A DNA stretch of 64,000 nt from Solen grandis (Eukaryota > Mollusca > Bivalvia > Adapedonta > Solenidae), in contig CM037780.1 in NCBI GenBank assembly GCA_021229015.1, forward strand, positions 61,995,323 through 62,059,322, in the 5' to 3' direction. Of the stretch, positions 1 through 10,567 are shown piece after piece. Below the pieces are notes generated by a model. That model ran no database searches, had not been told where the DNA came from, and saw nothing but the letters and a program-made list of their open reading frames with translations. A program made the translations under genes and the position numbers. Every line of letters starts with the position of its first letter. Positions within the stretch are counted from its first letter, which is position 1.

Positions 1-380
1 TACAGAGAAAATATAAAAAATACGAGTATATTTTTATATTTCACAAAATTTTTTAATTTCAGTAGTATTGTAACATTAAGGAAAATGGAAATAATACGGC
101 ATTTCTTTTCTTGAGTTCAACACCTATAAATCAATAATTTAGTAATGTGGTTACTTTATATAATTCCCACTATGGGATATTACTCCGTAAACAAATGGAA
201 TGATACAACCCAAAGTCACATTGTCAAAACCTGGCACAACTCTTATATGCTTTGATGCATAATTATGACACATTGGTATTTATATCACATTGCAACCAAG
301 GGTTCAGAGCTAATGGGGCCGACGCTCTAAGTACTTCGAAACCCGCCCCCCCCCCCCCCCCCCACAAAAAAAAAAAAAAA

Positions 381-645
381 TGGGGCCGCCGTGGCCGAGC
401 GGTTACAGTCGTGAACTACAAACCTCTCAGCCCCTCACCGCTGTAGGTTCGAATCCCGATAGGGACTTCGGATTTTTCATGTGAGGAAGCCTTCCAGCTG
501 GCTTGCGGTAGGTCGGTGGTTCTACCCGGGTACCTCTGTGTACTCGGGGTCTTCCTCCACCTGTAATTAGCTATACGTCGCTATATGATTGAAATACTAT
601 TGCAACGACGGTAAACCCCAATACAACAACAACAACAACAAAATG
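381..645 (+). repeat. tRNA-derived SINE, copy 1
   Basis: The head resembles a class II (Leu/Ser-type) tRNA. It has an A box TGGCCGAGCGG at 392-402 and a B box GGTTCGAATCC at 447-457. A body follows (AGCCTTCCAGCTGGCTTGCG), ending in an ACA repeat near 625-643. A diverged second copy with the same head and body lies at 42544-42800, which shows this is a dispersed SINE and not a tRNA gene. Poly-C and poly-A runs at 345-380 lie just upstream. Confidence 0.85.
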
Positions 646-3065
646 TACCCTAAAAAAGTAACCTAATTTTTAAGCAGATTGATTGATGTTTTGTCGATGT
701 TATCGTTTACTGAACAACAAAAAACATGTGTTGATTCAAGTGCATGTACACAAATCAAGTAATGTGTCAGATATGGTTTGACAGTCGTCTGCGATAATTC
801 CAACCCCTGGCCATATTATCAATATTATACATGAGGGAAACAGTGGTTCGGGTACTAAATTACGACCACGCGGATTTTATATTATCTGTAATCTCTGACA
901 AATACAAAATGGAACATGTCTTGCATAAAAATAGGCAAACCGTCTTCGGAATAATTTTTTTGGTCTGATTATTTGTATTCCTTTTCCTCACCAAGTTTTT
1001 CACTCTGCTATTGGCTTAATATATACACTGGGACCACACAGTGTTCAAGAGTAAAACACGCGACTTTAAAATTTTACCCATATGTAGCTTTAAAAANNNN
1101 NNNNNNNNNNNNNNNNNNNNNNNNNNNNNNNNNNNNNNNNNNNNNNNNNNNNNNNNNNNNNNNNNNNNNNNNNNNNNNNNNNNNNNNNNNNNNNNNAGAG
1201 AAAGAAAAAAAGGGTGAGTTGGGGAATGCCGAAAATAGTGCCTCCTTCCCTTTTTTAATGTTACCAGTAAGTACGAAATTATTCGCCGCATGTAACTTCA
1301 AGCCCCTGTGATTACAACAGTGAGATGATATACAATAACATGTAACTGTATGGGGACACTTGATAAATTATATCTTTGTAAATTTATCCCATTCGTAGGT
1401 ATAAAGCATAGTCATGATTTTATCAATTACACGTGCTTTGAACGTTGGATTTCCATTAAATTGCATTCTAATTTAGAATCGGACTAATAATATTGTGCCA
1501 GTTTATCTTGATCTTCATCAGAATTTTGGACTTTGATCACAATCTCTAAAGTGTACTGTAAATAACTGACACATTTAAAATTACAGCCAAGGAAACTATT
1601 CCATGAAGTATGATTGTTCTGTTAATATAACCGCTTTCACAACCTAGATCATAAACGAAAATAAAAATCACTTGGAACAAATGTATCATACCTAGATGAA
1701 AAGTCATTGTTTTTTATGTCCCCGCATCGATCTGTTTGTCTGATTGTTTGTCACAAAACATTAACCTTGACCATAACACGGAAGTCCCTCCACTTACAGC
1801 CTCCAAACTTATCAGGTGCATGCACCTGATGAGCTCTGGCCACCAGGTGACCTTGACCCTCAAATGACCTTGACCCCCAAGGTCTAAGGGGGCATGTCGT
1901 TCATTCGAACATACGTAGCTTGTTCTTTCTCTTTAATCCCGTATATGTTCAAGGACTTCAAAAATGCGTCTCGTATTTCACGTCATTTTGTTTTTACAAA
2001 GATTGACCCTTTCTTTAAACTCGTATATCCGTAATAATTAAAAGTAAGACGTAAAACACGCATCAAATATTTTGCTGAATAGGTCGCATTACATTTCTAA
2101 ATAATCTAAAATCGTTTGAAATCACAAAATAAAATTATTCAACATTTCAACAAGTATAGCGTTTTTAAAGTCATAGAGCATATTTTAATGCTATATTAAT
2201 GACAGCTTATAGAGATCTGCAGCATCCCATCTTAATAAGATATAATACTCTTTGTATTTGATTTATTTTTATTCACGTTAATCATTAGTTTGACTTTAAT
2301 ATCAACTGTTACCTCAATGCCCATAAACATAATTATTTCTATTCACTTCGCATTGAATTTTCTGTTAATTTAAAACTCACTGACAAATAAAACGTGTTAA
2401 ACTATACCAAAAAAAAAGCAGACATGTAAACCTGAATGCTATATGAGAAAATAACGTTTACTGTGAATTCCAAAAATAATATATCAGCAAAATGCTAAAA
2501 TGTTACACATATTTTGATTTCACCAAAAAAAAAAAAAAAGCAGACATGTAAACCTGAATGCTATATGAGAAAAATTTCACACTTCTTTCTATTGGCAAAA
2601 TTCTTGAGATATACAGCCTGTTGGAAATGGTATATATAATAGTTAGGAACATTTAAACCAAATTATCAGATGTCGAGTTCGCACAATGTTGGAATCCCAG
2701 AATTTAATCACTCTCCATTACAATCTATGTTTCTTTTCACAGGAGTTAAATCTATAATTACAAGAATAAGAAATATATATTGCTCACATTCTTTTATTTA
2801 AAACTTTATAATGTAATTGCAGAGACCCAAGCGTCTATTTGTTGTTTAATGATATTCAGTCACTCTAAGTATCTGGTTACACATTTATATCCGGATAATG
2901 CACATTAATAAAACATTTTATAATATAGTATGTGAATGTTTACCAATGCAGTACCATAATATGTAACATTGTATTATTTATCTGATTCTGAGGTTCTAAG
3001 CAAACGATGATCCTGCGAATTTAAAAATAGAAAGAAATGGTTAATAATTATGTATCTTTTCATAG
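646..3065. other. Left flank without a gene
   Basis: No supported coding region is visible. The stretch is AT-rich and holds a 100-base gap (1097-1196) and a TGACCTTGACC-rich interspersed repeat around 1735-1915. It also has two copies of a ~47-bp segment (poly-A, then GCAGACATGTAAACCTGAATG) at about 2407-2452 and 2523-2573. Confidence 0.6.
1097..1196. other. Assembly gap (100 N)
   Basis: One hundred consecutive N bases. Reading frames crossing the gap are meaningless. Confidence 1.
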
Positions 3066-3071
3066 GCCATG
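3066..3071. repeat. Left target-site duplication GCCATG
   Basis: The six bases GCCATG immediately before the left inverted repeat are repeated immediately after the right one at 19992-19997. Six-base duplications are the hallmark of Maverick/Polinton integration. Confidence 0.85.
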
Positions 3072-3453
3072 AGTAGTGAAGGGTGGCACTATGGTACCCT
3101 GATTTTTTAAAAAAAAATATGGTACCGAGTCGAAAATGTATGGTACCGACGGAAATTTATGGTACCTTGAGTATATACGAAAAATTTTTTATGGTACCTT
3201 ATGTTGCATTTAATAAAACATTACATACCTGGTAGATTTAAATAGGATGACTTAAGATCTGATAGAGAGAGAGAGAGTATGAACTTGCATACCAAACATT
3301 CCAATGACGCGATATTGTCATTTTGACGTCATGTTTTATTTCTTAGCTAAAGGAGGACCACGTCTTAGCGTTTTTTAAGTTAAAGGGGGGTTGACAATTG
3401 TAAATGTCCTTTCGAGACATTTGGGTTGGCCCTGAAAAGGGCCGTTTTGTTTC
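3072..3453 (+). repeat. Left terminal inverted repeat
   Basis: Inverted copy of 19610-19991. It begins AGTAGTGAAGGGTGGCACTA and contains five TATGGTACC motifs (3090, 3118, 3139, 3158, 3190). It ends just past a histone-type stem-loop at 3428-3443, so the terminal repeat also supplies the 3' end signal of the outermost gene. Confidence 0.95.
3394..3443 (-). terminator. Histone-type 3' stem-loop module (minus)
   Basis: On the minus strand: GGCCCT-TTTC-AGGGCC (3443 to 3428), flank AACCCA, then TCTCGAAAGGACATT and ACAATTGT (3401 to 3394). A 6-bp stem, a UUUC loop and an ACCCA-like flank are the signature of replication-dependent histone mRNA ends. The purine block resembles a histone downstream element that pairs with U7 snRNA. 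Confidence 0.75.
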
Positions 3454-3773
3454 CTATTAATTGTGGTCCATACCACGTTGTACAGTCCCATCCCATGACA
3501 TATCTCTTCATCCATCCTGCAAGGAGATGCAAATGACAACGGGTTAGATCCTTGTCACCTATGAAATTCAGGCTCTGTCCCCATCCCTGTTGTAGTAGGG
3601 TAGATTGTACATCTTCAAAGGTAACTGACAGGTAATTAGGGAGATCTCCCTTTCTATTAGAGTGAGATATTGTTAATGCAACTCGGTCGTGATAGCTGTC
3701 TGGGTCGCTCTCTTGTTCCTCAAAGCTGGGATTGTTGAGGAACAATTTTAGCAAACAAGTCTGGGTTGGACAT
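3428..3773 (-). pseudogene. Small leftmost accessory gene, unknown function
   Basis: Minus-strand gene whose first ATG (3773) lies downstream of a TATA box (CTATAAAA, near 3840). The frame opened by that ATG stops after about 17 codons. A long open frame then runs in another phase from about 3754, through the stem-loop, to 3380. In a third phase a TAA-TAG pair sits just before the stem-loop, so at least one indel is likely. The readable part is hydrophilic and then rich in W and C (for example GWMKRYVMGWDCTTWYGP). I do not recognise the family. It ends at the histone-type stem-loop in the left inverted repeat. Confidence 0.5.
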
Positions 3774-4011
3774 ACGTGTGTACAATCTCATGTTGCACTC
3801 ATGAATAATAAAGTATAGAGTAAGTGCACTTTTTTTATAGTATCGGATTGACCTACTTTATTTAGCGAGTGTTGGCGCACATCAATCAGAGAACGTTATT
3901 TTTCATCCAATAAAAATGATGTGATTGGCCTTGACCTGAAGTGGATTGACCTACTAACCTACTTTTTCTTGACTATAAATTGTAATGCTGTGTATGTATT
4001 CATTCTTCACC
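3774..4011. promoter_or_regulatory. Divergent promoter, left end
   Basis: Shared by the minus gene starting at 3773 and the plus gene starting at 4012. It contains three AGGTCA half-sites in minus orientation (3849-3854, 3932-3937, 3948-3953), CCAAT at 3906 and ATTGG at 3924. One TATA box serves the minus gene (near 3840) and another (CTATAAAT, 3972-3979) the plus gene. The same block in the same order recurs at 17738-17910 and 19055-19190. Confidence 0.65.
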
Positions 4012-4230
4012 ATGAAGTTCCTTCGTAAGATATTTCGACGTATAAGGAAGGCATTACGAATGGAGAAGAAGAAAGTAGAAGTCAAGGAAGAGGGTGTCAA
4101 GGAAGAGCGTGTCAACTTGTACCCAAGTTTACCCCCTTTGCCACTGTATCCGGATTTGTCAGGGTTTTACTTGGCATATCCAGAAGCCAGCAGGCATTAC
4201 TGGCGGTATTTATATTTGAGTGAGTGCTAG
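4012..4230 (+). CDS. Small basic protein with histone-type mRNA end
   Basis: An intact 72-residue frame. The start at 4012 is chosen because it lies about 35 bases past the TATA box at 3972; an upstream in-frame ATG (3985) is too close to the box. The first 21 residues form a strongly basic amphipathic stretch (MKFLRKIFRRIRKALRMEKK), followed by K/E/V repeats and a P/Y/L-rich tail ending YLYLSEC. No family recognised. Nucleic-acid or membrane binding by the basic helix is only a guess. The stop codon lies 18 bases before a histone-type stem-loop. It is one of the few intact genes of the element. Confidence 0.65.
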   Translation: MKFLRKIFRRIRKALRMEKKKVEVKEEGVKEERVNLYPSLPPLPLYPDLSGFYLAYPEASRHYWRYLYLSEC

Positions 4231-4248
4231 GCACTTCTCAAAAATAAC

Positions 4249-4301
4249 GGTCCTTTTTAGGACCACTACAATGATGTAGAAAGGATAACTAATACAATTG
4301 T
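4249..4301 (+). terminator. Histone-type 3' stem-loop module (plus)
   Basis: GGTCCT-TTTT-AGGACC (4249-4264) with flank ACTACA, then GTAGAAAGGATA and ACAATTGT (4294-4301). The stem differs in sequence from the other modules but pairs fully (GGUCCU/AGGACC). This compensatory change supports selection on the hairpin. It lies 18 bases after the stop at 4230. Confidence 0.75.
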
Positions 4302-4423
4302 CATATGCTTTTTTATGGTGTTTAACAACAAACATGTGTCATACAGCAACAATGAATTAAACATGGGCCATACAGCAAATAATGAACATAACACAACTTT
4401 GTTTCGAGTCTAGTGTTCAAATG

Positions 4424-4960
4424 TCACATTTTACTTTTTCGCTTCTTAGCTTGTCGGTTACACTCTGTACTGCTTGTTGATGGGTGAGCCTCAGGAGACA
4501 CGATGCATGTGTTGACGCTTCTCTTGCTTTTCTTGGGTTTTACGGTAGGTTTCTCCAACTCAGAGACAGCCTCTAGCAACTCAATATCACTGTCCGTCTA
4601 TGGCACTGTCTCAACTACGTCCATTTTCTGCATTTCACTGTCCGCCTGTGCGTTTACTGTAGGTACAGTACTATTCATCTCTTTCTTAGGACAAGCGGGT
4701 GCAAAGTGGCCTTGTTCGTGACAGCTGTAGCACACTGCAGGCTTTGGGCAATTAGAAACAAAATGTCCCGGTTCATGACAACGGAAACACACCCGTGCTG
4801 TTTGAGGTGTTGAAGCTTTCTTCGTACATGCCGATGCATAATGCCCCTTTTCCTGACAGAGGTAGCATGTCACTTGTCTTTCTGTTTCTAGTCTGATCAG
4901 CTTGTCACTGATAGCTTGTAGTTGTCCTTTCACCCAGAACTCAAATGTGTTGCAGGTCAT
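4424..4960 (-). pseudogene. Triple CCHC zinc-knuckle protein
   Basis: A minus-strand gene encoding three consecutive zinc knuckles of the C-x2-C-x4-H-x4-C type, as in retroviral nucleocapsids (CYLCQEKGHYASAC, CFRCHEPGHFVSNC, CYSCHEQGHFAPAC). A Lys/Arg-rich tail follows. The ATG at 4960 is the first one downstream of a TATA box (5028-5020). An in-frame TAG at 4600-4598 cuts the frame; beyond it the same frame stays open to a TGA at 4426-4424 and ends in basic clusters (KPKKSKRS, KKRKSKM). The likely role is single-stranded nucleic-acid binding. It is divergently transcribed from the polymerase gene. Confidence 0.75.
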
Positions 4961-5020
4961 TCTGAAGAGAGCAGTCTGAATCAGGTTTGAGAGTGATGAA
5001 GTGGACGGGTAACACCGCAC

Positions 5021-5084
5021 TTTATAGGCCTGAGATCAGGTGGGTGGAGCTTAGATGTATAAAAAAAGCTTTGCTCGTTTACTT
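5021..5084. promoter_or_regulatory. Divergent promoter, zinc-knuckle gene / polymerase
   Basis: A 64-base intergenic stretch with a TATA box for the minus gene (CTTTATAGG, read CCTATAAAG on minus) and a TATA box for the polymerase (GTATAAAAAAAG, from 5057). The AGGTCA block of the terminal genes is absent. Confidence 0.5.
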
Positions 5085-8000
5085 ATGATCACAACGATGT
5101 CGAGTAGTGGAGAAAGCAGCGTTGACGAGCCACCTGCAAAAAAAACCAAGAGTGATATACGGGAATATTATTCCATACAGCCACGGTCACAGAGAACTTC
5201 AAGAAAATTTAAAACGAATGGCCACGTGTACGATGTTATCTTTGAAAGATATAAGAAACCGTTTGAATTTACACATCAACTTTTCAATGCCATGGTCAAA
5301 CAGTTATACAGAGAAGCACGAGTCAATGACAACGATCAAATTCGTATCTCCATGAATCATCCTGACCTAGCGTTTGGTATCCACATTCCGTTCGGGAATG
5401 CAACACATATTTCAGGAGATACGCTGTTGAACGAAATAGAGAAAGTATCACAGAGCAGCCACAAGTTTGAGATTCATGACAGGCATCTCCAGTTAGAAAT
5501 GACACATGTCATTATGCCTGAGGGTGGTGGAAGAAGAAAAAGAAAATTTGGATCGCACATGAGCATTGAGAACATGACCAAAGTCAAACGAAGTATGGTG
5601 AAGATAGACAATGCTCATGACAGTATGTGCTTGGCACGATCAAGTGGGGTAGGGATATGTAAACTCAATAAAACGGACGATACAGCCTGGAGGAAGCGAT
5701 GGACTTTGATGAGACAATCTGCAAAATTACTTCAAAGCCAAGAAGCCAAGACATTGATAGACAGTGTGAGCATTAGTCCAAATCAACCTTGTGGTATAGA
5801 AGAAGAAGATTCAAGCCCACCTTTATCCAGACTATGTGATCAAAGTGTGGCCACAAGTTGAGAAAATGGACGTGTTGTTCAATCACCCACCTCAGACAGA
5901 CAAGAGCAAAGTGATTCACTTTAAACTACTTCTGTGAACACTGTAACTACGGCTATAACAACAGAGAAGCTCACTTGTGCAAGAACATTTGTCTGTGTTA
6001 CGCCTCAACACTATGCCCAAAAGAAGGATTCTTTCCATGTGGTCACCTTGGTAGAACATTTCATAGTCAGAAATGTTTTGATCAGCACATAGCGAAACCA
6101 GAACAATCTACAAAAAACATCTGTGAAAGTGTATGGAATTGCAAGACCTGTGGTCAAATGGTTGTGGGCACAAGGAAGAACCATCTCTGTCCCGGCACTA
6201 AGAAATGCAGGTATTGCAAGAAAGTTGTGGATGCAGAACATCAGTGTTATATCCCCACGTACAAAGAACTAGAGAACATGAAGTCACCGACTGTACCTTT
6301 CATCTTCTTTGAATTTGAGTGCCGATTTGAAACTTTGTGTTGCTCAGCGTGCTTGTGGAGACTGTATGTGTCAATCCATAAAAAGCCCGTGTCAGAAATG
6401 CGAAGCTGTGGATGAGCCAAGAGAAAAAATATTTCGTGGTAACAACGCCTTGTCAGAATTTTGTGCATGGCTGTTTCAACCCAGTCACAAAGGTACCACA
6501 GTGATTGCTCACAACTCACAAGGATACGATGCACAGTTTATTTTGAGGCACTTACTGACACATGATACAGTCAAGCCAGAATTGATAATGATTGGAAGCA
6601 AAATTCTAATGATGAAAACCCATCAAGTGAGATTCATCGACTCACTGAGTTTTCTCAACATGCCTTTGTCCGATTTCCCGACACGTTTGGATTGACTGAG
6701 ATGGCAAAACTGAGATGGCCATTTTATTCCAACACGGATGAATACCAAGACTACATTGGAGACATCTCTCCCCGAACATTTAACAGACCCAACCTGACAA
6801 GAGAGAAGCGTTTCTGAAATGGTAAAATGCAAAAGTGGAACAAAAGGCTGTGTTTCACTTTCAGTTAGAAATGCAAAAGTACTGCAAATCAGATGTGGAC
6901 ATCTTGAGGCGAGGTTGTGGAGAGTTTAGGAAAGAACTGTTGGCCAGTGACCAAATTGATCCGTTCCTGGAAGCGACCACTCTAGCTCAAGTGTGCAACA
7001 AAGCTTGGCGTAAAAATTCAATGCCTCCAAAGACTTTGGCTGTAAGACCCAATATTCAGTCAAAGGGATTCGCTGGATAGAAACAACTGCTTCTATTGAG
7101 AATAAGCACATTCGCCATGCATTAAATGGAGGTGAAGTACAAATTGGACCCTATTACGTTGACGGATTCCACAAAGAGACGAATACCGTATACGAATTCA
7201 TGGGGAGCTGGACACACGGATGTTACCCAAGCTACCTTTTCGGTTGAAAGACTTGGCACAATAAGGTTACAACAAAGATGTAATGTGGGAATGTGACTTT
7301 GATCAGAAATGCAAGATTGAACCAGAATACAGAGATACTGTGAACCGTTTCTTTCCCTTCCAAGAACCTATTATACCTCGGGATGCTTTGTTTGGTGGAC
7401 GAACCAATGCCGTTCAATTATACTATGAAGTGGATACAACCACCAAGGAAGAAATCAAGCATGCTGACATTTGCTCTCTGTATCCATTCGTGAACAAGTA
7501 CAAAGCATACCCCGTGGGACATCCCAACATCTTAAGTCAAGAGATGATTGATATAAAGAACATTGGAAAGTACAAGGGACTCATCAAATGTCGTGTATTG
7601 CCACCACAAGACCTGTGGCTACCAGTCCTACCTATTCACTGTAACAAGAAAATGAACTTTACACTGTGCCGTACCTGTGCTGAGGAAGAGTGTGAAAAAT
7701 GCAATCACACTCTGTACAAACGCATGTTGACAGGTACCTGGACCCATGTGGAAATAGCTAAAACTCTTGAGGTAGGATACCAATTAATAGACGTCTTCTA
7801 CATCTGGCACTGGGACACAACTTTAAACAATTACTTTCAGATAGAGGGTATCTGGCTCGACAACGTGAAAAAGATAAAAGGAAAAAGAGCGTTTGCCAAA
7901 ACCATGTTGAACTGCTTGTGGGGTAAGAATGCACAAAACAATGTTCAAACCAAGACTGAGTATGTGTCTAAGGTGAACCGGTTGTATGACCTACCCTCCG

Positions 8001-8619
8001 ACCGTCATGTCACTGTGCATTTTGCCGAGATTTTGTATCATGACAACTTGATGTTGGTGAATTACTCGGATGAAACAGATGCAACACAGCCCCATTCATC
8101 TTTAAATCCAGTGGTAGCTGCCTTCGTTACGTCCTATGCTCGACTTGAACTTTACACCCAGTTGGAAAAACTTGGAGATCGGCGGGTACTGTATTTTGAC
8201 ACAGTTGTATGTACATCTATGACCCTGACAAGTACAACATTCCAATTGAAGAAAGTCAGTTGGGAAAGAGGACAGATGAAGTACAACATGGACGCATTGT
8301 CAAATTCGTGTCATTAGGGCCAAAAAACTATGGGTATGAATTTATCGATGAAAAAGGAAATCAATATCAGAAATGCAAAGTAAAAGGCATCACTTTGGAT
8401 TACAATGCTAGTCAGAAAATCAATTTTAAGACTATGGTCGACTGTGTACAAGATCGCGAACATTTCAAAACAGTCACCCAATATGAATCCCGAATCAAGA
8501 GACATAGAAATCGCAAAGTGACCAGTGAGACACAGACCAAGACGTTCCGCTCGGTGTATACAAAACGCGTGGTCGTGGACAAATATAAGACAGTGCCGTA
8601 CGGTTACCAACCGTCATAA
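5085..8619 (+). pseudogene. Protein-primed DNA polymerase B (Polinton pPolB), broken
   Basis: This enzyme would replicate the element from its protein-capped ends. The start is 5085 or 5097, after the TATA box at 5057. The order is as in the family: N-terminal region, Cys/His clusters near 6120-6230 (CKTCGQ, CRYCKK), exonuclease motifs I (FFEFEC, ~6305), II (AHNSQGYDAQF, ~6507) and III (YCKSDVDIL, ~6880), polymerase motif A (DICSLYP, ~7465) and motif B (KTMLNCLWGK, ~7900). At motif C (~8190) the frame reads YFDT and then shifts, so the second catalytic Asp is lost. Further breaks occur near 5800, 5950, 6330, 6700, 6820 and 7080-7280. Exo I has Glu where the family usually has Asp. Non-functional. 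Confidence 0.95.
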
Positions 8620-8680
8620 CCAGTTGGCTTGTGATCGTGTGCATAGCCTGAACGGTGGTGGAAACATACGGAGATTCACG

Positions 8681-9301
8681 ATGAACACTCTACCAATAGA
8701 AATGCAACAGGTGATCTACAGACATCTAGTTGAAGCTTATAAAAAACCTGCTGCATTTTGCAACGAGTTATTTTTTACTTGGGCACAGCGCATTGGAAAC
8801 AGAATATTTCACCAGACGATAGAGGATCCCTCCTGTTTAAACCAAGTTCAAGATATCTTTAATGATGTACGAGAGCGTGATCTTCCAAGCAGCTATAAAA
8901 GTTTGGTCATTCAATGGATTTTCGTCATTTACGTGCTGCTATGCAACCTGATCTCTGACGTGTGGTACATATACATTGACACCATAAACATTGACACAGT
9001 GGAGAAACTGAACCGTTTTGATGAGCGTATGTATCTCAGATTTGCGATTAACTACTGGAACGACACACCAGAGGATATACGTGCCATTTTACTGACTCCA
9101 GAACCTATCACTTGTGCACAAGTGTTTAACACTTTTGGTAAACAGTTCGCCGCAATATTCAAACAAAAGAAGCCAAATCCTAGTGAACAGTTCTTTTGAG
9201 ATCCCGATTTCGTCAACTTAGAAAGGTTTGAGTTGGGAGACGAATCCCTCTGGGACACCTACAAAATAAGATACTACGCAGAGTTCATGCAAGACGAATG
9301 A
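8681..9301 (+). pseudogene. Hypothetical protein after the polymerase
   Basis: ATG at 8681, 62 bases past the polymerase stop. The frame is open to a TGA at 9197-9199 and in the same frame continues to TGA 9299-9301 (about 206 codons in all). The sequence is mostly helical with many aromatic residues and a hydrophobic stretch around residues 85-105 (IQWIFVIYVLLCNLISDVWY) that could be a membrane segment or a buried helix. I do not recognise the family. The position between polymerase and ATPase suggests an early or replication-linked role, but that is inference only. Confidence 0.6.
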
Positions 9302-9310
9302 GAAGCCAAA

Positions 9311-9524
9311 ATGGAAAATACTTCACTACAGGAAAAAAACAACATAACTCCAATTCGGAATCCATCGTAGAGCTGTGCTGTTGGCTGTGCTTGTACTTGG
9401 AATTCAATCAGAACAGGCGTTAAGACAATCCGGGGAACTGTTTGACGAAGTGCGCATGGCTTTAAATGCTATGGGATATACCATGATATTGCCGGAATGG
9501 ATGATGTATAAAAAAAAAGACTGA
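9311..9524 (+). pseudogene. Small helical protein, frameshifted
   Basis: ATG at 9311 opens a frame that stops at a TAG near 9368. Another frame then stays open to TGA at 9522-9524 and reads as an amphipathic helical protein (RRAVLLAVLVLG, ELFDEVRMALNAMGYTM). One indel near 9350 would explain both. Unknown function. It is the last gene before the AATAAA signal at 9595. Confidence 0.45.
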
Positions 9525-9594
9525 TTCATGATGTGTGACATAGTTTACATTTTTGACTGATGTTGTTCAAGTGTTTATTTGCTATGATGTATAA

Positions 9595-9600
9595 AATAAA
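9595..9600 (+). terminator. Poly(A) signal after the polymerase block
   Basis: AATAAA about 70 bases after the stop at 9524 and just before the ATPase start at 9641. It contrasts with the stem-loop ends of the terminal genes. Confidence 0.5.
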
Positions 9601-9640
9601 ATGTTGTCATGTCAATGCTGTAATTATTTCTTAGACCATC

Positions 9641-10290
9641 ATGGAAAGTAGTTTACTTTTTCAACATCCTTTGAACATTTTCATCTCAGGGCCAAGTGGT
9701 TCAGGAAAAACTCAATTTGTAAAAAACTTATTGAGTACAAAACAGATTTATTTCATGTGGTACCACAACACATCGTCTGGTGTTACAAAGAATGACAAAG
9801 TGCCTTCGCACAGTTACAAGAACGTGAAGCTATCAAATTCATTCAGGGTATCCCTGAGGATGATGAAGAGATAGTAGACGATACAACCTTACTACACCAC
9901 GTCATATTTGATGATATGTTAGGAGAAAAAGATTAGGAGAAAATTAAATTATGGTTCACACGAAAGGGACACCTTAGAAATGCCACTGTCATTTACATCA
10001 CACAAAACCTGTTCCAACAATACAAGGCTAGTCGTACCATCAGCTTGAATGCACACTTCATGGTATTATTTCAAAACACAAGAGATAACGGTTAGATCAA
10101 AACACTTGTGAACCAAATACAACTACCCCATTTGGTGATGGCGTATCAAGATGCAACCTCTACACCTCATGGATATCTTATCATTGACTTTCATCCAAGA
10201 ACACCCGACCTGAATCGTTTAAGAACAGATGTATTCCATCGGTGGGAAACAGGTGAAGATCGAGGGCCGATCGTCTACACTACAGTATAA
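9641..10290 (+). pseudogene. A32-like/FtsK-HerA packaging ATPase, broken
   Basis: This ATPase would drive genome packaging into the capsid. ATG at 9641. The Walker A motif GPSGSGKT is at residues 17-24, the Walker B-like HVIFDDML around 9901-9924 and the following strand TVIYITQNLF around 9988-10017. That is the usual order of Polinton and adenovirus-like packaging ATPases, and the total length (~215 codons) is normal. Breaks: a frameshift near 9790, an in-frame TAG near 9933 and another near 10094. The C-terminal part is intact to TAA 10288-10290. Confidence 0.9.
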
Positions 10291-10336
10291 AATGAATGGA
10301 ACATGACACCCGATCATTATTAAGGATACAGCTACC

Positions 10337-10567
10337 ATGGAAAACACACCACATACAGTGATCAAAGCTCTAGAATCGTTGAGTCGGGAAAAGAACCCAA
10401 CGAAACGACAAGAGCTGGTAGAATCAGGATTGACAGAGATGGTAAATTGGTTCACCTTAGCTGCCCGACTCATCTTAGAGAAAAAAGTAACCGTGCCAAA
10501 ACAGACAATGAATTTTATGGAACGCAACAAAGACATTTTAAGACAGCTGATCAACAAGTGGATTTAA
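10337..10567 (+). CDS. Small hypothetical helical protein
   Basis: An intact 76-residue frame with ATG at 10337 and TAA at 10565-10567. Hydrophilic, predicted all-helical (VIKALESLSREKNP, FMERNKDILRQLINKW). No domain recognised. It lies between the packaging ATPase and the core-like basic gene, in the structural block. Confidence 0.6.
   Translation: MENTPHTVIKALESLSREKNPTKRQELVESGLTEMVNWFTLAARLILEKKVTVPKQTMNFMERNKDILRQLINKWI

Noticed and set aside
381..460. tRNA-Leu or tRNA-Ser gene
   Set aside because: A and B boxes are present but the acceptor stem does not close, and a long shared body follows. A second copy shows it is a SINE.
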